From Acidobacteriota bacterium (GTDB taxonomy: Bacteria > Acidobacteriota > Vicinamibacteria > Vicinamibacterales > UBA8438), in the NCBI GenBank assembly GCA_009838525.1, contig VXRJ01000032.1, forward strand, positions 129,186-193,185: 64,000 nt of DNA, written 5' to 3'. The notes under the pieces were generated by a model. The model was not told the origin of the DNA, searched no databases, and worked only from the letters and a program-made list of their open reading frames with translations. This document shows, one piece after another, positions 24,793-32,637 of this stretch (position 1 is the stretch's first letter; every line of letters starts with the position of its first letter). The translations under genes were made by a program, and so were the position numbers.

Positions 24793-26877
24793 ATGTCGAA
24801 GAAACGTAACCCTGACCGCGACGATCCGCGCATCGCGAACGAGCGCGGGGTCAGCCGGCGTGACTTCGTCAGGACGGGGACGGCGGCCGGACTGGGGGCC
24901 GGCGCACTGCTGACGCCAGACCCGGCGAACGCGCAAGCCACCGCCGGACGCGGTGAGGACATCGATTGGGACTACGAAGTGGACGTCGTCGTCGCGGGGG
25001 GCGGGTGCGCAGGTCTGACCGCCGCCATTCGCGCGCGAGACCTCGGGGCCAGCGTGCTGGTGGTCGATCAGAACTTCGACCTCGGCGGCAGGATGCTGCA
25101 CAGCGGGTCCTTCGTCTCGCTCGGCGGCGGCGATCCGGTTCAGCGCCGCGACATGCGGGGCGAGGGCGACAAGGAGGGATTGATACAGGTCGATCCCGTC
25201 GAGGCGCCGGAGGAGCTCGACGACAGCGTCGACCTGCTGTTCACCGACCTCACCGACTGGTCGGTCGTCGACGGGAAGGCCCAGAGCCCGTACCGGTACA
25301 ACGAGCGGGAACTCTCCCGCTCGTGGGCAGAGAACTGCCCGGCCACGCGGCAGTTCCTCATGGACAACTACGTCCGGTTCACGCGAGTCAACGGCACCCA
25401 CGGCGGCGGCGGCCTGTCGCGAGCGCGAGGCGCGCGCTGCTTCCTCATGCTGGGTGACCGGACAGACATGAAGGCAGGCACGATTACCCCGGAGGACGCA
25501 GGCGTCGCGGACCCGGAACGAACGAGCGCCTTCGCACCCGTGCAGATGAACGACGCGAGACGCTTCGTCGGCCCCGGCGCCGTGAGCAACGGCGTGGCCC
25601 TTTCCCGGCCGCTGGAGTTCTCGGCGCGGGAGAAGGGCGTCGAGTTCATGCTGCATCGCCGCTTCGCCGACCTCATTCGTGAACAGCCCTTTGCCGGCAG
25701 AATCGTGGGCGTCACAGCCCATTACTCGCCGCGGCGCCACCCCGAGACCGGCGAGATCCTGCAGAGCTACTGGCAGAACGGCAACATCGACGAGCGGCGC
25801 GAGACGGTGACGATCCGTGCACGCCGAGGCGTCATTCTGGCGAGTGGCGGTCATGCCGGCAATCCGCAGGTCCGGAGCATGTTCTACCCCGCGATGCGGG
25901 AGCCTGCGTTCCCCACGAGCGGCGTCGCCCTGCAGGGCCCGCACGGCCAGGATGCCAGTGCGCTCGTCGCCGGTCTGAAGGTGGGCGCCAATCTGGCCGG
26001 AATGCAACAGAACCTTTCGTATCCCACCACCTTTCACATCTCGACCCGTCTCGGCACGCGAGACGCCTACACAACGATGATGCCCGGGCATCCGACCTTC
26101 GGCTTCCGGGGCTCCGCGGGCGTCAACGTCGGCAGCGCCGGCTTCGAGGAGTTCATCGCGGTGAACCAGGTCGGCAAACGCTTCTTCAACGAGGTCCGTC
26201 TGCCCGCCAGGCCCCGCGGGAGCCGATACCCCGGCGATGGCGCCGCCCCGGGGCAGGGCCTCGACCACAAGCCGCTCGACTGGCGCAACTGCCAGCAGAA
26301 GTGGGTCCGGGAGATGTACGACTACGACCACGGCCTCGACGCCGCGCTGGCCATGAACGAGGGCTCGGAGCCCCCGGACTACTACTCGGGTCCGCTGTGG
26401 GCCATCTTCGATGAGGAGGCGGTCGAGCGCACCGGGTGGGAGCTCCGCCATCCCTACGTGGCCGACAACGGCTACTTCTTCCAGGCCGACACCCTCGAGG
26501 AACTGGCCGAGAAGATTGCCGCCGGCCACGAGTTCCAGCGGGTGCCGCTACGTTATCTGGCCGAGACGGTGGCCAGGTGGAACGATTGCGTGGACGCCGG
26601 CGCCGATCCCGAGTTCGAACGCGAGGCGGACGCGCCGATGTATCGCATCGAGCGGCCGCCGTTCTATGCGCTGTCCATCATGGTGATCTGGCACGACTCC
26701 TATGGCGGACTGCGGGTCAACGGCCGGCAGCAGGTCGTGGACATGCAGGGCCAGGTCATTCCGGGCCTCTACGCCGGAGGCGAGGCGGTGGGAGGATTCA
26801 ACAAGCATGGCCTCGGCAAGGGCCACGTCCAAGGCTATATCGCCGGCACGCACGCCGCCGAGGAACCCCACGGGTAG
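24793..26877 (+). CDS. Tat-exported FAD-dependent dehydrogenase (FAD_binding_2; flavocytochrome/KstD-like)
   Basis: 694 residues from ATG 24793 (AAGGAGA 7-8 bp upstream). Twin-arginine signal SRRDFVRTG at about 21-29. The FAD motif VVAGGGCAGLTAA is at 67-79, followed by GASVLVVDQNFDLGGRML. The C-terminal FAD-site block is GLYAGGEAVGGFNKHGLGKGHVQGYIAG. The family includes fumarate reductase flavoproteins and 3-ketosteroid dehydrogenases. A substrate cannot be read from the sequence. It is followed by a carboxypeptidase-regulatory-like protein and a dihaem cytochrome c on the same strand, so electrons from the flavin probably go to that cytochrome. Confidence 0.87.
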   Translation: MSKKRNPDRDDPRIANERGVSRRDFVRTGTAAGLGAGALLTPDPANAQATAGRGEDIDWDYEVDVVVAGGGCAGLTAAIRARDLGASVLVVDQNFDLGGRMLHSGSFVSLGGGDPVQRRDMRGEGDKEGLIQVDPVEAPEELDDSVDLLFTDLTDWSVVDGKAQSPYRYNERELSRSWAENCPATRQFLMDNYVRFTRVNGTHGGGGLSRARGARCFLMLGDRTDMKAGTITPEDAGVADPERTSAFAPVQMNDARRFVGPGAVSNGVALSRPLEFSAREKGVEFMLHRRFADLIREQPFAGRIVGVTAHYSPRRHPETGEILQSYWQNGNIDERRETVTIRARRGVILASGGHAGNPQVRSMFYPAMREPAFPTSGVALQGPHGQDASALVAGLKVGANLAGMQQNLSYPTTFHISTRLGTRDAYTTMMPGHPTFGFRGSAGVNVGSAGFEEFIAVNQVGKRFFNEVRLPARPRGSRYPGDGAAPGQGLDHKPLDWRNCQQKWVREMYDYDHGLDAALAMNEGSEPPDYYSGPLWAIFDEEAVERTGWELRHPYVADNGYFFQADTLEELAEKIAAGHEFQRVPLRYLAETVARWNDCVDAGADPEFEREADAPMYRIERPPFYALSIMVIWHDSYGGLRVNGRQQVVDMQGQVIPGLYAGGEAVGGFNKHGLGKGHVQGYIAGTHAAEEPHG

Positions 26878-26908
26878 GTCCCCTTACCCCGGAGATGGCC
26901 GGCCGGCC

Positions 26909-27535
26909 ATGGCTGCTGTGGAAGACCACGTCGAATCGCACGACACGCGCGTAGTCGTCTGGGATGTGCCACCGGCCATCGTGCGCGGGAAGTCCTTTGC
27001 CATCCGGCTCGGTGTCGCCTGCTCCGCCCGGTGCGGGCTTACCGGTCTGGCGGTGGTAGTGCGTGACCACCACGGCAACCGGCGGACGATGGCTACCCTC
27101 GGGGACGCCCCCTGGTCCGGCACCGACGCGCTGCATCATGCGCAGGTCGCCCTGAACGCCCCGGACACTGAAGGTCTGTACCACTGGGAAGCCTCGGCGC
27201 TGACGGACGACCTGCCGATCGCACACACCGACAGTCGAGCGCGCTTCGGCGTCCGCGTCGTGGCCCCGCCGGCCTGCCAGGTGACCGTCGTCGTCGTCGA
27301 CGCGCAGAGCGGGACGCCGGTAGAGGGCGCAAGGGTGGTTGCGCAACCGTATCGGGCGGTCACGGATGACCGCGGCCGGGCGGGAATGCACGTTCCGGCC
27401 GGCGAATACCGGCTCTTCGTGTCCGGCAAGGGCTACGTCCCTTTCCGCTTCGAGGGAGAAGTGACGGCCGACAGGACCATTCGCGCCGAACTGACACGGG
27501 ATGTGGAACTCTCGGATGCCGACATCTGGTCCTGA
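26909..27535 (+). CDS. protein with carboxypeptidase-regulatory-like (transthyretin-type) domain
   Basis: 208 residues from ATG 26909; there is no signal peptide in this frame, and GGAG is rather far upstream (14 bp), so the start is uncertain. The N-terminal half resembles an Ig-like or sulfur-carrier SoxZ-like beta domain (FAIRLGVACSARCGLTGLAVVVRD). The C-terminal part is a transthyretin-like segment: VVVVDAQSGTPVEGARVVA, DDRGRAGMHVPAGEYRLFVSGKGYVPF. It lies between an FAD dehydrogenase and a cytochrome c, overlapping neither. It is probably an accessory or scaffold subunit of that redox group. Confidence 0.68.
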   Translation: MAAVEDHVESHDTRVVVWDVPPAIVRGKSFAIRLGVACSARCGLTGLAVVVRDHHGNRRTMATLGDAPWSGTDALHHAQVALNAPDTEGLYHWEASALTDDLPIAHTDSRARFGVRVVAPPACQVTVVVVDAQSGTPVEGARVVAQPYRAVTDDRGRAGMHVPAGEYRLFVSGKGYVPFRFEGEVTADRTIRAELTRDVELSDADIWS

Positions 27536-27554
27536 TCTTCGTCGCCGGGGCGGG

Positions 27555-28322
27555 ATGGCGGTGCGCTGGACGGGATGGGCCGCCATCGCCGCCCTGGGTG
27601 CTGGCTGTCTCGTCTTTCCTGCCGCCGCCAGGGCGCAGCCCGACGACGCCGCGATCTCCGACCGGGGGCAGCAGCTCTACGCCGAGCATTGCACGCGGTG
27701 CCACGGCGCCACGGGCGAAGGGAATCCCCCGACATTTCCGGCCCTGAGTGGCAACAACCAGCTCGAAGACGCCGCCCGGATCGTCCAGGTCATCGGCCAG
27801 GGTTCGGGCAATATGCCACCGTTTCCGACCCTGACCACGGCGGACATCGCGGCTCTGGCGAGTTACGTCCGCAACGCGTGGACGAACAGCTTCGGCGGTG
27901 TGTCGGCAGACACGGTCGCCGCGGAAGCAAGTCTGTCCGCGGATGCGGACCGGACCACGTCCGTCTGGGACGGCGTCTTCACCGACGACCAGGCGGTGCG
28001 GGGCCAGTCCGCGTATTCCGGCGCGTGCAGTTTCTGCCACGGCCGGCGACTGAACGGAGCGCCGGACGATCCCGATATGCGGTCCTCGCCCCCGCTGGCG
28101 CGGGCGCGGTTCCTCCGCGAGTGGGAGGGACGGTCGCTGGCGACCCTCTACGAGTACACGCGCCTGACGATGCCCGAGGACAATCCGAACTCTCTGGCCG
28201 ACGAAGAGTACGCCGACATCATCGCCTACCTGCTCTCGGCCAGTGGAATGCCGGCCGGAGATGACGAACTCGCGCCCGACTCACGGAGCCTGGCGCGCAT
28301 CGTCATCCGGCAGCAGCAATAG
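27555..28322 (+). CDS. exported dihaem cytochrome c
   Basis: 255 residues from ATG 27555; an in-frame ATG at 27501 overlaps the previous gene. Signal peptide ends at AARAQ. Two class I-type haem motifs: CTRCH at 46-50 followed by an axial Met region (GNMPPFP), and CSFCH at 158-162 with TMPEDN as likely ligand segment. Two cytochrome c domains in tandem, each about 100 residues. Likely electron acceptor for the upstream FAD dehydrogenase. Confidence 0.88.
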   Translation: MAVRWTGWAAIAALGAGCLVFPAAARAQPDDAAISDRGQQLYAEHCTRCHGATGEGNPPTFPALSGNNQLEDAARIVQVIGQGSGNMPPFPTLTTADIAALASYVRNAWTNSFGGVSADTVAAEASLSADADRTTSVWDGVFTDDQAVRGQSAYSGACSFCHGRRLNGAPDDPDMRSSPPLARARFLREWEGRSLATLYEYTRLTMPEDNPNSLADEEYADIIAYLLSASGMPAGDDELAPDSRSLARIVIRQQQ

Positions 28323-28325
28323 GCT

Positions 28326-29828
28326 TCAGCTCTCCGGGGCGGCTTCCATCAGGAGGGCCAGGGCGCGGCGCAACGCGCGGCCCCCGTCACCCGCTCCGCT
28401 GTAGTGGCCCTGGCGGACGACGACCAGATCGTGCGACGGGATGATCAGCGTGGTCTGCCCACCCGCGCCCGACATGTAGTAGGCGTCCCGCGGCACGGGG
28501 AACGTGCCGGTCGTGTTGAGCCAGAAGAACCCGCCGTAGATGGGCCGCCCGTCCGCTTCCCAGGCGGGGGCGACGCTGCTCACGAAGTCGACGAAGCCCT
28601 CGGGCAGGATCCGCTCGCTCTCCCAGACGCCGTCCTGCAGGTAGAGGTTGCCCAGCCTCGCCCAGTCGCGGGCCGGAGCCAGCTCGTAGCCCTGCAGCAG
28701 GTAGTTGCCGTAGGGGTCGGTCTCCAGGACGAAGCCGCGGATGCCCAGCTTGTCGAACAGTTCGCGCTGCGGGAACGAAAGGTAGTCATCGCCCCGGCCT
28801 TCGACGCCGAGACGCACGAGGTAGTTGGTCAGCACCGGGTCGGAGTTGCGGTAGCGGCCGATGGTGTTGGGCGGCCACTGCTGCGGGCGGGTCGCCGCCC
28901 ACTCGAAGGAGTTGGCCGAGCCGGTGTAGACGTAGAGGTGATCCGGATAGCCAAGAGACGGATCGAGGTCCGGGTCGGCGACGCCGCGGAAGCGCAGGCC
29001 GCTCGACATGCGGAGGATGTCGGAGATCCGGATCTCCTGGCGTGGGTCGCCGGGTGTCTGCCACTCCGGGACCGGCGCGGGTTGATGCAACTCGTACACG
29101 CCCTGCTGAATCAGCACGCCCATCAGCGTCGCGGTCAGGCTCTTCCCCATCGACCAGCTCTCGAGCGGCGTGTGGGGCGTAATGCCGGGGCCGTACCGCT
29201 CGGCGATCAGGCGGCCGCGATGGGTGATGACGAACGCCGCCGTCAGCCCCTCTTCCGGGTCGAATGCGGCATCGACCGCCTGCTGCAGTTTCTCGCCGTC
29301 GATCTCCATCGGCAGGGGACCATCCGGCATCCGATCGCCCATCGGCCAGGGAAGGGTCTCGGCGGGCGCGAGCGTGGTGCGGATATCGACGGGATCGAAG
29401 AAGACATCCTCCTCCCCCACCGGCAGGGTGACGCAACCATGGTCGCCGTTCAGCTTTGCGGTCCGAACCGTGCCGTCCGGCAGCGTCAGGTGGACGCGCC
29501 GGCCGTCCTGATCGACCTCGCGCCGCGTGACATGGCGGCGGTGCTGGTACGGTCCGCTGAAGAAACCGACGTTCTCGGCCGCGAAGTCCGCGTCCAGGCC
29601 GGTTACGAAGACGGCCGAGCAGAGGGTCTTGGCGAATCCGGAGATGTGGTGCGAGAGCGGATCGCCCGGCGGCGCGACGTATTCGGTGTCGAGTTCCGCC
29701 TCGGCGGCTCGCGCCAGCATCGCCGTTCGCTGATCCTGGCCCTGCCCCGTGGCGGCAAGAACCGCGACGGCGGCGAGCGCCACGACGCACAGCCCGGCGC
29801 TCCACGTCCGTTTAGTCGGCTTCCGCAT
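28326..29828 (-). CDS. beta-lactamase-fold serine hydrolase, exported
   Basis: 500 residues with an N-terminal signal-anchor (LCVVALAAVAVLAA). The catalytic SxxK motif is Ser226-Met-Gly-Lys229, with a Tyr-containing YRNSDP segment as the YxN element and a C-terminal GAGGQTT as the KTG-like box. An N-terminal extension of about 190 residues is not typical of class C beta-lactamases. Such proteins usually act as esterases, peptidases or amidases; substrate unknown. It converges with the cytochrome gene with 3 bp between the stops. Confidence 0.85.
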   Translation of the reverse strand: MRKPTKRTWSAGLCVVALAAVAVLAATGQGQDQRTAMLARAAEAELDTEYVAPPGDPLSHHISGFAKTLCSAVFVTGLDADFAAENVGFFSGPYQHRRHVTRREVDQDGRRVHLTLPDGTVRTAKLNGDHGCVTLPVGEEDVFFDPVDIRTTLAPAETLPWPMGDRMPDGPLPMEIDGEKLQQAVDAAFDPEEGLTAAFVITHRGRLIAERYGPGITPHTPLESWSMGKSLTATLMGVLIQQGVYELHQPAPVPEWQTPGDPRQEIRISDILRMSSGLRFRGVADPDLDPSLGYPDHLYVYTGSANSFEWAATRPQQWPPNTIGRYRNSDPVLTNYLVRLGVEGRGDDYLSFPQRELFDKLGIRGFVLETDPYGNYLLQGYELAPARDWARLGNLYLQDGVWESERILPEGFVDFVSSVAPAWEADGRPIYGGFFWLNTTGTFPVPRDAYYMSGAGGQTTLIIPSHDLVVVRQGHYSGAGDGGRALRRALALLMEAAPES

Positions 29829-29872
29829 TGATCCCTCCCCGCCTCAGGCCGTCAGCGTAGCACGAGGGCGGT

Positions 29873-29880
29873 GCTACAAT
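29873..29880 (+). promoter_or_regulatory. extended -10 promoter element of NHL gene
   Basis: TGCTACAAT (29872-29880) matches an extended -10 box (TGnTACAAT) and sits about 36 bp before the ATG at 29916. A matching -35 is not clear. Confidence 0.45.
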
Positions 29881-29915
29881 GCGGCGCATTGACGGACACA
29901 TCCCGAGGAGCTGCC

Positions 29916-30863
29916 ATGCTGCCAGACACTCGCCTGATCCGGACGTTCGCCGCCGCCGTTTTCATCCTCTTCAGCGGGGCCGCCTTCGCCGGCGCGCAGA
30001 TCCTCGACGGGCCCGATCCGGCGCAGATGGAAGATGCGCCGCACCTCGGCTATCACCCGGTCGAGACCGGACTGCAGATTCCCGCCAACGTCGAGATGGG
30101 CGCGCCTTCCAGCGTCGGCTGGACGTCGACGGGCCGGCTGCTGGTGTTCAACCGTGGCCCGAACCCACTGATGGAGTTCGAACCGGACGGCACGTTCATC
30201 CGGTCGTGGGGGCAGGGGCAGTACGACCGGCCGCATGGCATGCGCATCGACGGCGAGGGACACATCTGGACCACCGACGTCAACGGCGACACCATCCGCA
30301 AGATGGATCCGCAGGGCGACATCCTGATGACGATCGACTCGGACGACACGCCGCTCCTCGAGGAACCGACGGACCTGGCGATTGGCCTCGAAGGCGAGGT
30401 CTACGTCCTCGTCGGCCACGGCCAGGGCGTGCCGCGGGTGCTCAAGTTCAATCCGGAAGGCGAGCTGATCCACAACTGGGGCGGCCCCGGCACCGGGCCG
30501 AGCGAGTTCGACACGCCGCACTCGATCGTCGTGGACGCCGAAGGGCTGATCTACGTCGCCGACCGGCAGAACCGCCGCGTGCAGATCTTCGACAGCGAGG
30601 GGACCTACGTGAAGGAGTGGGCCTACAAGGGCCTGCCGTGCGGGCTCTTCATCAACAGCGACGGGACGATGTACATGGTGAGCGGCTTCGCCGGCGAGAT
30701 CCTGGAGCTGGACGAGAACGGCAAGGCGGTCGGCGCGACCGGACAGCCGGGCCGCGGGCTGGGCGAGTTCGGCGAAGCCCACTACATGACGATAACGCCG
30801 TCAGGTGATATCTACGTCGCCGATACCGTGAGGCCGGCGCTTCACAAGTACGTCAGGGACTAG
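29916..30863 (+). CDS. exported NHL-repeat beta-propeller protein (peptidylglycine-lyase-like)
   Basis: 315 residues from ATG 29916 (GAGGAG 6 bp upstream). The signal peptide ends at FAGAQ. A six-bladed NHL propeller follows, with blades such as FDTPHSIVVDAEGLIYVADRQNRRVQIFD and RPHGMRIDGEGHIWTTD. The layout resembles the peptidyl-alpha-hydroxyglycine alpha-amidating lyase family, but catalytic residues were not verified. It may only be a binding propeller. Confidence 0.83.
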   Translation: MLPDTRLIRTFAAAVFILFSGAAFAGAQILDGPDPAQMEDAPHLGYHPVETGLQIPANVEMGAPSSVGWTSTGRLLVFNRGPNPLMEFEPDGTFIRSWGQGQYDRPHGMRIDGEGHIWTTDVNGDTIRKMDPQGDILMTIDSDDTPLLEEPTDLAIGLEGEVYVLVGHGQGVPRVLKFNPEGELIHNWGGPGTGPSEFDTPHSIVVDAEGLIYVADRQNRRVQIFDSEGTYVKEWAYKGLPCGLFINSDGTMYMVSGFAGEILELDENGKAVGATGQPGRGLGEFGEAHYMTITPSGDIYVADTVRPALHKYVRD

Positions 30864-30872
30864 CAGCAAGGA

Positions 30873-30896
30873 TGCCGGGCTGGAGCCCGGCGCACC
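30873..30896. repeat. palindromic intergenic repeat, family A, opposite orientation
   Basis: TGCCGGGC-TGGA-GCCCGGCGCACC is the reverse complement of the family A unit. Compared with 6127 the stem has GC in place of CC at two paired positions, a compensatory change. It lies between converging NHL and ankyrin genes. Confidence 0.75.
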
Positions 30897-30961
30897 AGGC
30901 TCGCGCGCCACTGCGGGCGCATCGGGAGTTTCGCTGGCGCGAGACTCTGAGTCGCAAGCTC

Positions 30962-32497
30962 CTAGCGTTGGGGTTGAGCAGCGGCTTCCTGCTCCTCCTC
31001 GACGATCTTCCGCCAGTCGACGCCGAGGTCGAAACCGATCGTCGTGTCGGCGCCCAGCGCCGCCAGCGCTTCGCCCGTTTCCTCGTGGCGGTAAAAGGAC
31101 CCCGCGCGGTACTCGCCCTGCGCGGCAATCATCCAGGGCGTCTGGCCGCGGCCGTTGATCACGTCCATCTCGGCCCCCTCCTCCACCAGGTACGGCGCGA
31201 TGAGCGTCCCGCCCATATAGACGGCGCCGTGTAGCGGCGTCTGGCCGTCGTCGTTTACCGCGTTCAAGTCGAGACCCAGTTCCAGGCAGTACTTGACCGC
31301 CTCGAACGCGCGCCGCTGCAACGTCTCGTAGTAGGCGGGATACGAGCGGAAGCCGTACTTGTCCTGCCCTTCCACATAGTCGGCGCCGGCCGCGACCATC
31401 AACGAGGTCGTGTTGTCGACGGTGGTCAGGAAGGGATCGGCGCCTCCTTCCTCCACCAGGATCCGCATGATCTCGACATCGCCGAAACTGGCCGCGAGCA
31501 GGAACGGCGTCGAACCCTCGGTCTTCGGCGTGAGGCCATTCGCCTGCGTGATTCGGCGCGACACGAACGGCAGCCGCTCCTCCAGGCGGGCGTCCGGGGC
31601 GGCGCCCGCCGCGAGCAACGCGCGCACCACGTCCGGCATCTGCCGCTGAACCGCAGCATGGAGCGGCGCTCGTCCGGCGCCGGCGTGGTTCGGGTCGGCG
31701 CCCCGCTCGATCAGAAACAGCGCCATCTCGGCGTGGCCGCTGTCGATGGCGACAAGGAGGGCCGAAGCGTCGGTATCCTCACGGAACAGCACGCGCGCGT
31801 TGGTGTCGCCGCCAATCCCGTCGGGCGCCGATTCATGGACGCTGGCGCCGGCGGCGAGCAGAAGGCGGGCCACCTCGGTGTTCCCCTGCTGCGCCGCGAA
31901 CAGCAACGGCGTGAAGCCGTTCGTCGATCGCGTCGTCGCGCCGCCCCCCGTCTCGAGGAGGACACTCGCCGCCGCGGTGTGGTTCTCGGCGAGCGCCCAC
32001 ATCAGGGCCGTCTGGCCGCGCAGCGATTCCGCGGCGGTGGGGTCCGCGCCCGCCGCCAGCAGCCGGCGCACTACGTCAACGTTCCCGACGCGCGCCGCCG
32101 TCATGAGGGGCGTGACGCCGGTAACGCGGGCCAGATTCGGGTCCGCGCCGCCATCGATCAGCAGTTCCACCATCGGCAGACTTGCGTTGAGCACGGCGAG
32201 CGCGAGCGCCGTCACGCCATGGTCATCCGCCGCATCGACCCGCGCTCCGGCGCCCAGCAGCAACCGGGCCGCATCCAGGTGGTCCCGGTGCGCCGCCCAG
32301 TGCAGCGCCGTCGCGCCATCTCCCTGGGGCAGGTTGACGTCCGTTCCGCCGGCCACGAGTCGTTCCGCACGTGGCAGATCGCCCAGCCTGATGGCCTCGA
32401 TCAGCGGCAGTTCGGCTGGCGCGGCCGAGGCGGCAACTCCCAGAAGCAGAAACGCAGCCGCGATGAACGACGGGACGCAACGACGCCGGTCACTCAT
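30962..32497 (-). CDS. secreted ankyrin-repeat protein
   Basis: 511 residues from ATG 32497 (GGAGAGG upstream). Signal peptide ends at ASAAPAE. About nine ankyrin repeats with TALHWAAHRDHLD, TPLMTAARVGNVD, FTPLLFAAQQGNT and TPLHGAVYMGGT; a non-repeat insert around 240-270. Clearly a paralogue of 17531-19114 in length, layout and position. It diverges from the DUF1592/DUF1552 pair at 32638. Confidence 0.87.
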   Translation of the reverse strand: MSDRRRCVPSFIAAAFLLLGVAASAAPAELPLIEAIRLGDLPRAERLVAGGTDVNLPQGDGATALHWAAHRDHLDAARLLLGAGARVDAADDHGVTALALAVLNASLPMVELLIDGGADPNLARVTGVTPLMTAARVGNVDVVRRLLAAGADPTAAESLRGQTALMWALAENHTAAASVLLETGGGATTRSTNGFTPLLFAAQQGNTEVARLLLAAGASVHESAPDGIGGDTNARVLFREDTDASALLVAIDSGHAEMALFLIERGADPNHAGAGRAPLHAAVQRQMPDVVRALLAAGAAPDARLEERLPFVSRRITQANGLTPKTEGSTPFLLAASFGDVEIMRILVEEGGADPFLTTVDNTTSLMVAAGADYVEGQDKYGFRSYPAYYETLQRRAFEAVKYCLELGLDLNAVNDDGQTPLHGAVYMGGTLIAPYLVEEGAEMDVINGRGQTPWMIAAQGEYRAGSFYRHEETGEALAALGADTTIGFDLGVDWRKIVEEEQEAAAQPQR

Positions 32498-32555
32498 GTC
32501 TGACCTCTCCGGTGCAGTGCCTTCACAAGCGGTCGCCAGGGTCGCCCCCGCCCGC

Positions 32556-32584
32556 TTGACCTCCCCGAAACACGTCATGATAAT
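32556..32584 (+). promoter_or_regulatory. sigma-70-type promoter for DUF1592 operon
   Basis: TTGACC (32556-32561) and GATAAT (32579-32584) with a 17-bp spacer, 53 bp before the ATG. This is a better consensus match than most upstream regions in the window. It is divergent from the ankyrin gene. Confidence 0.55.
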
Positions 32585-32637
32585 GCACTGATACTCAGCC
32601 CGTTACAAGGCTTCTTCAGCACCCGGCAGGGGTATAC

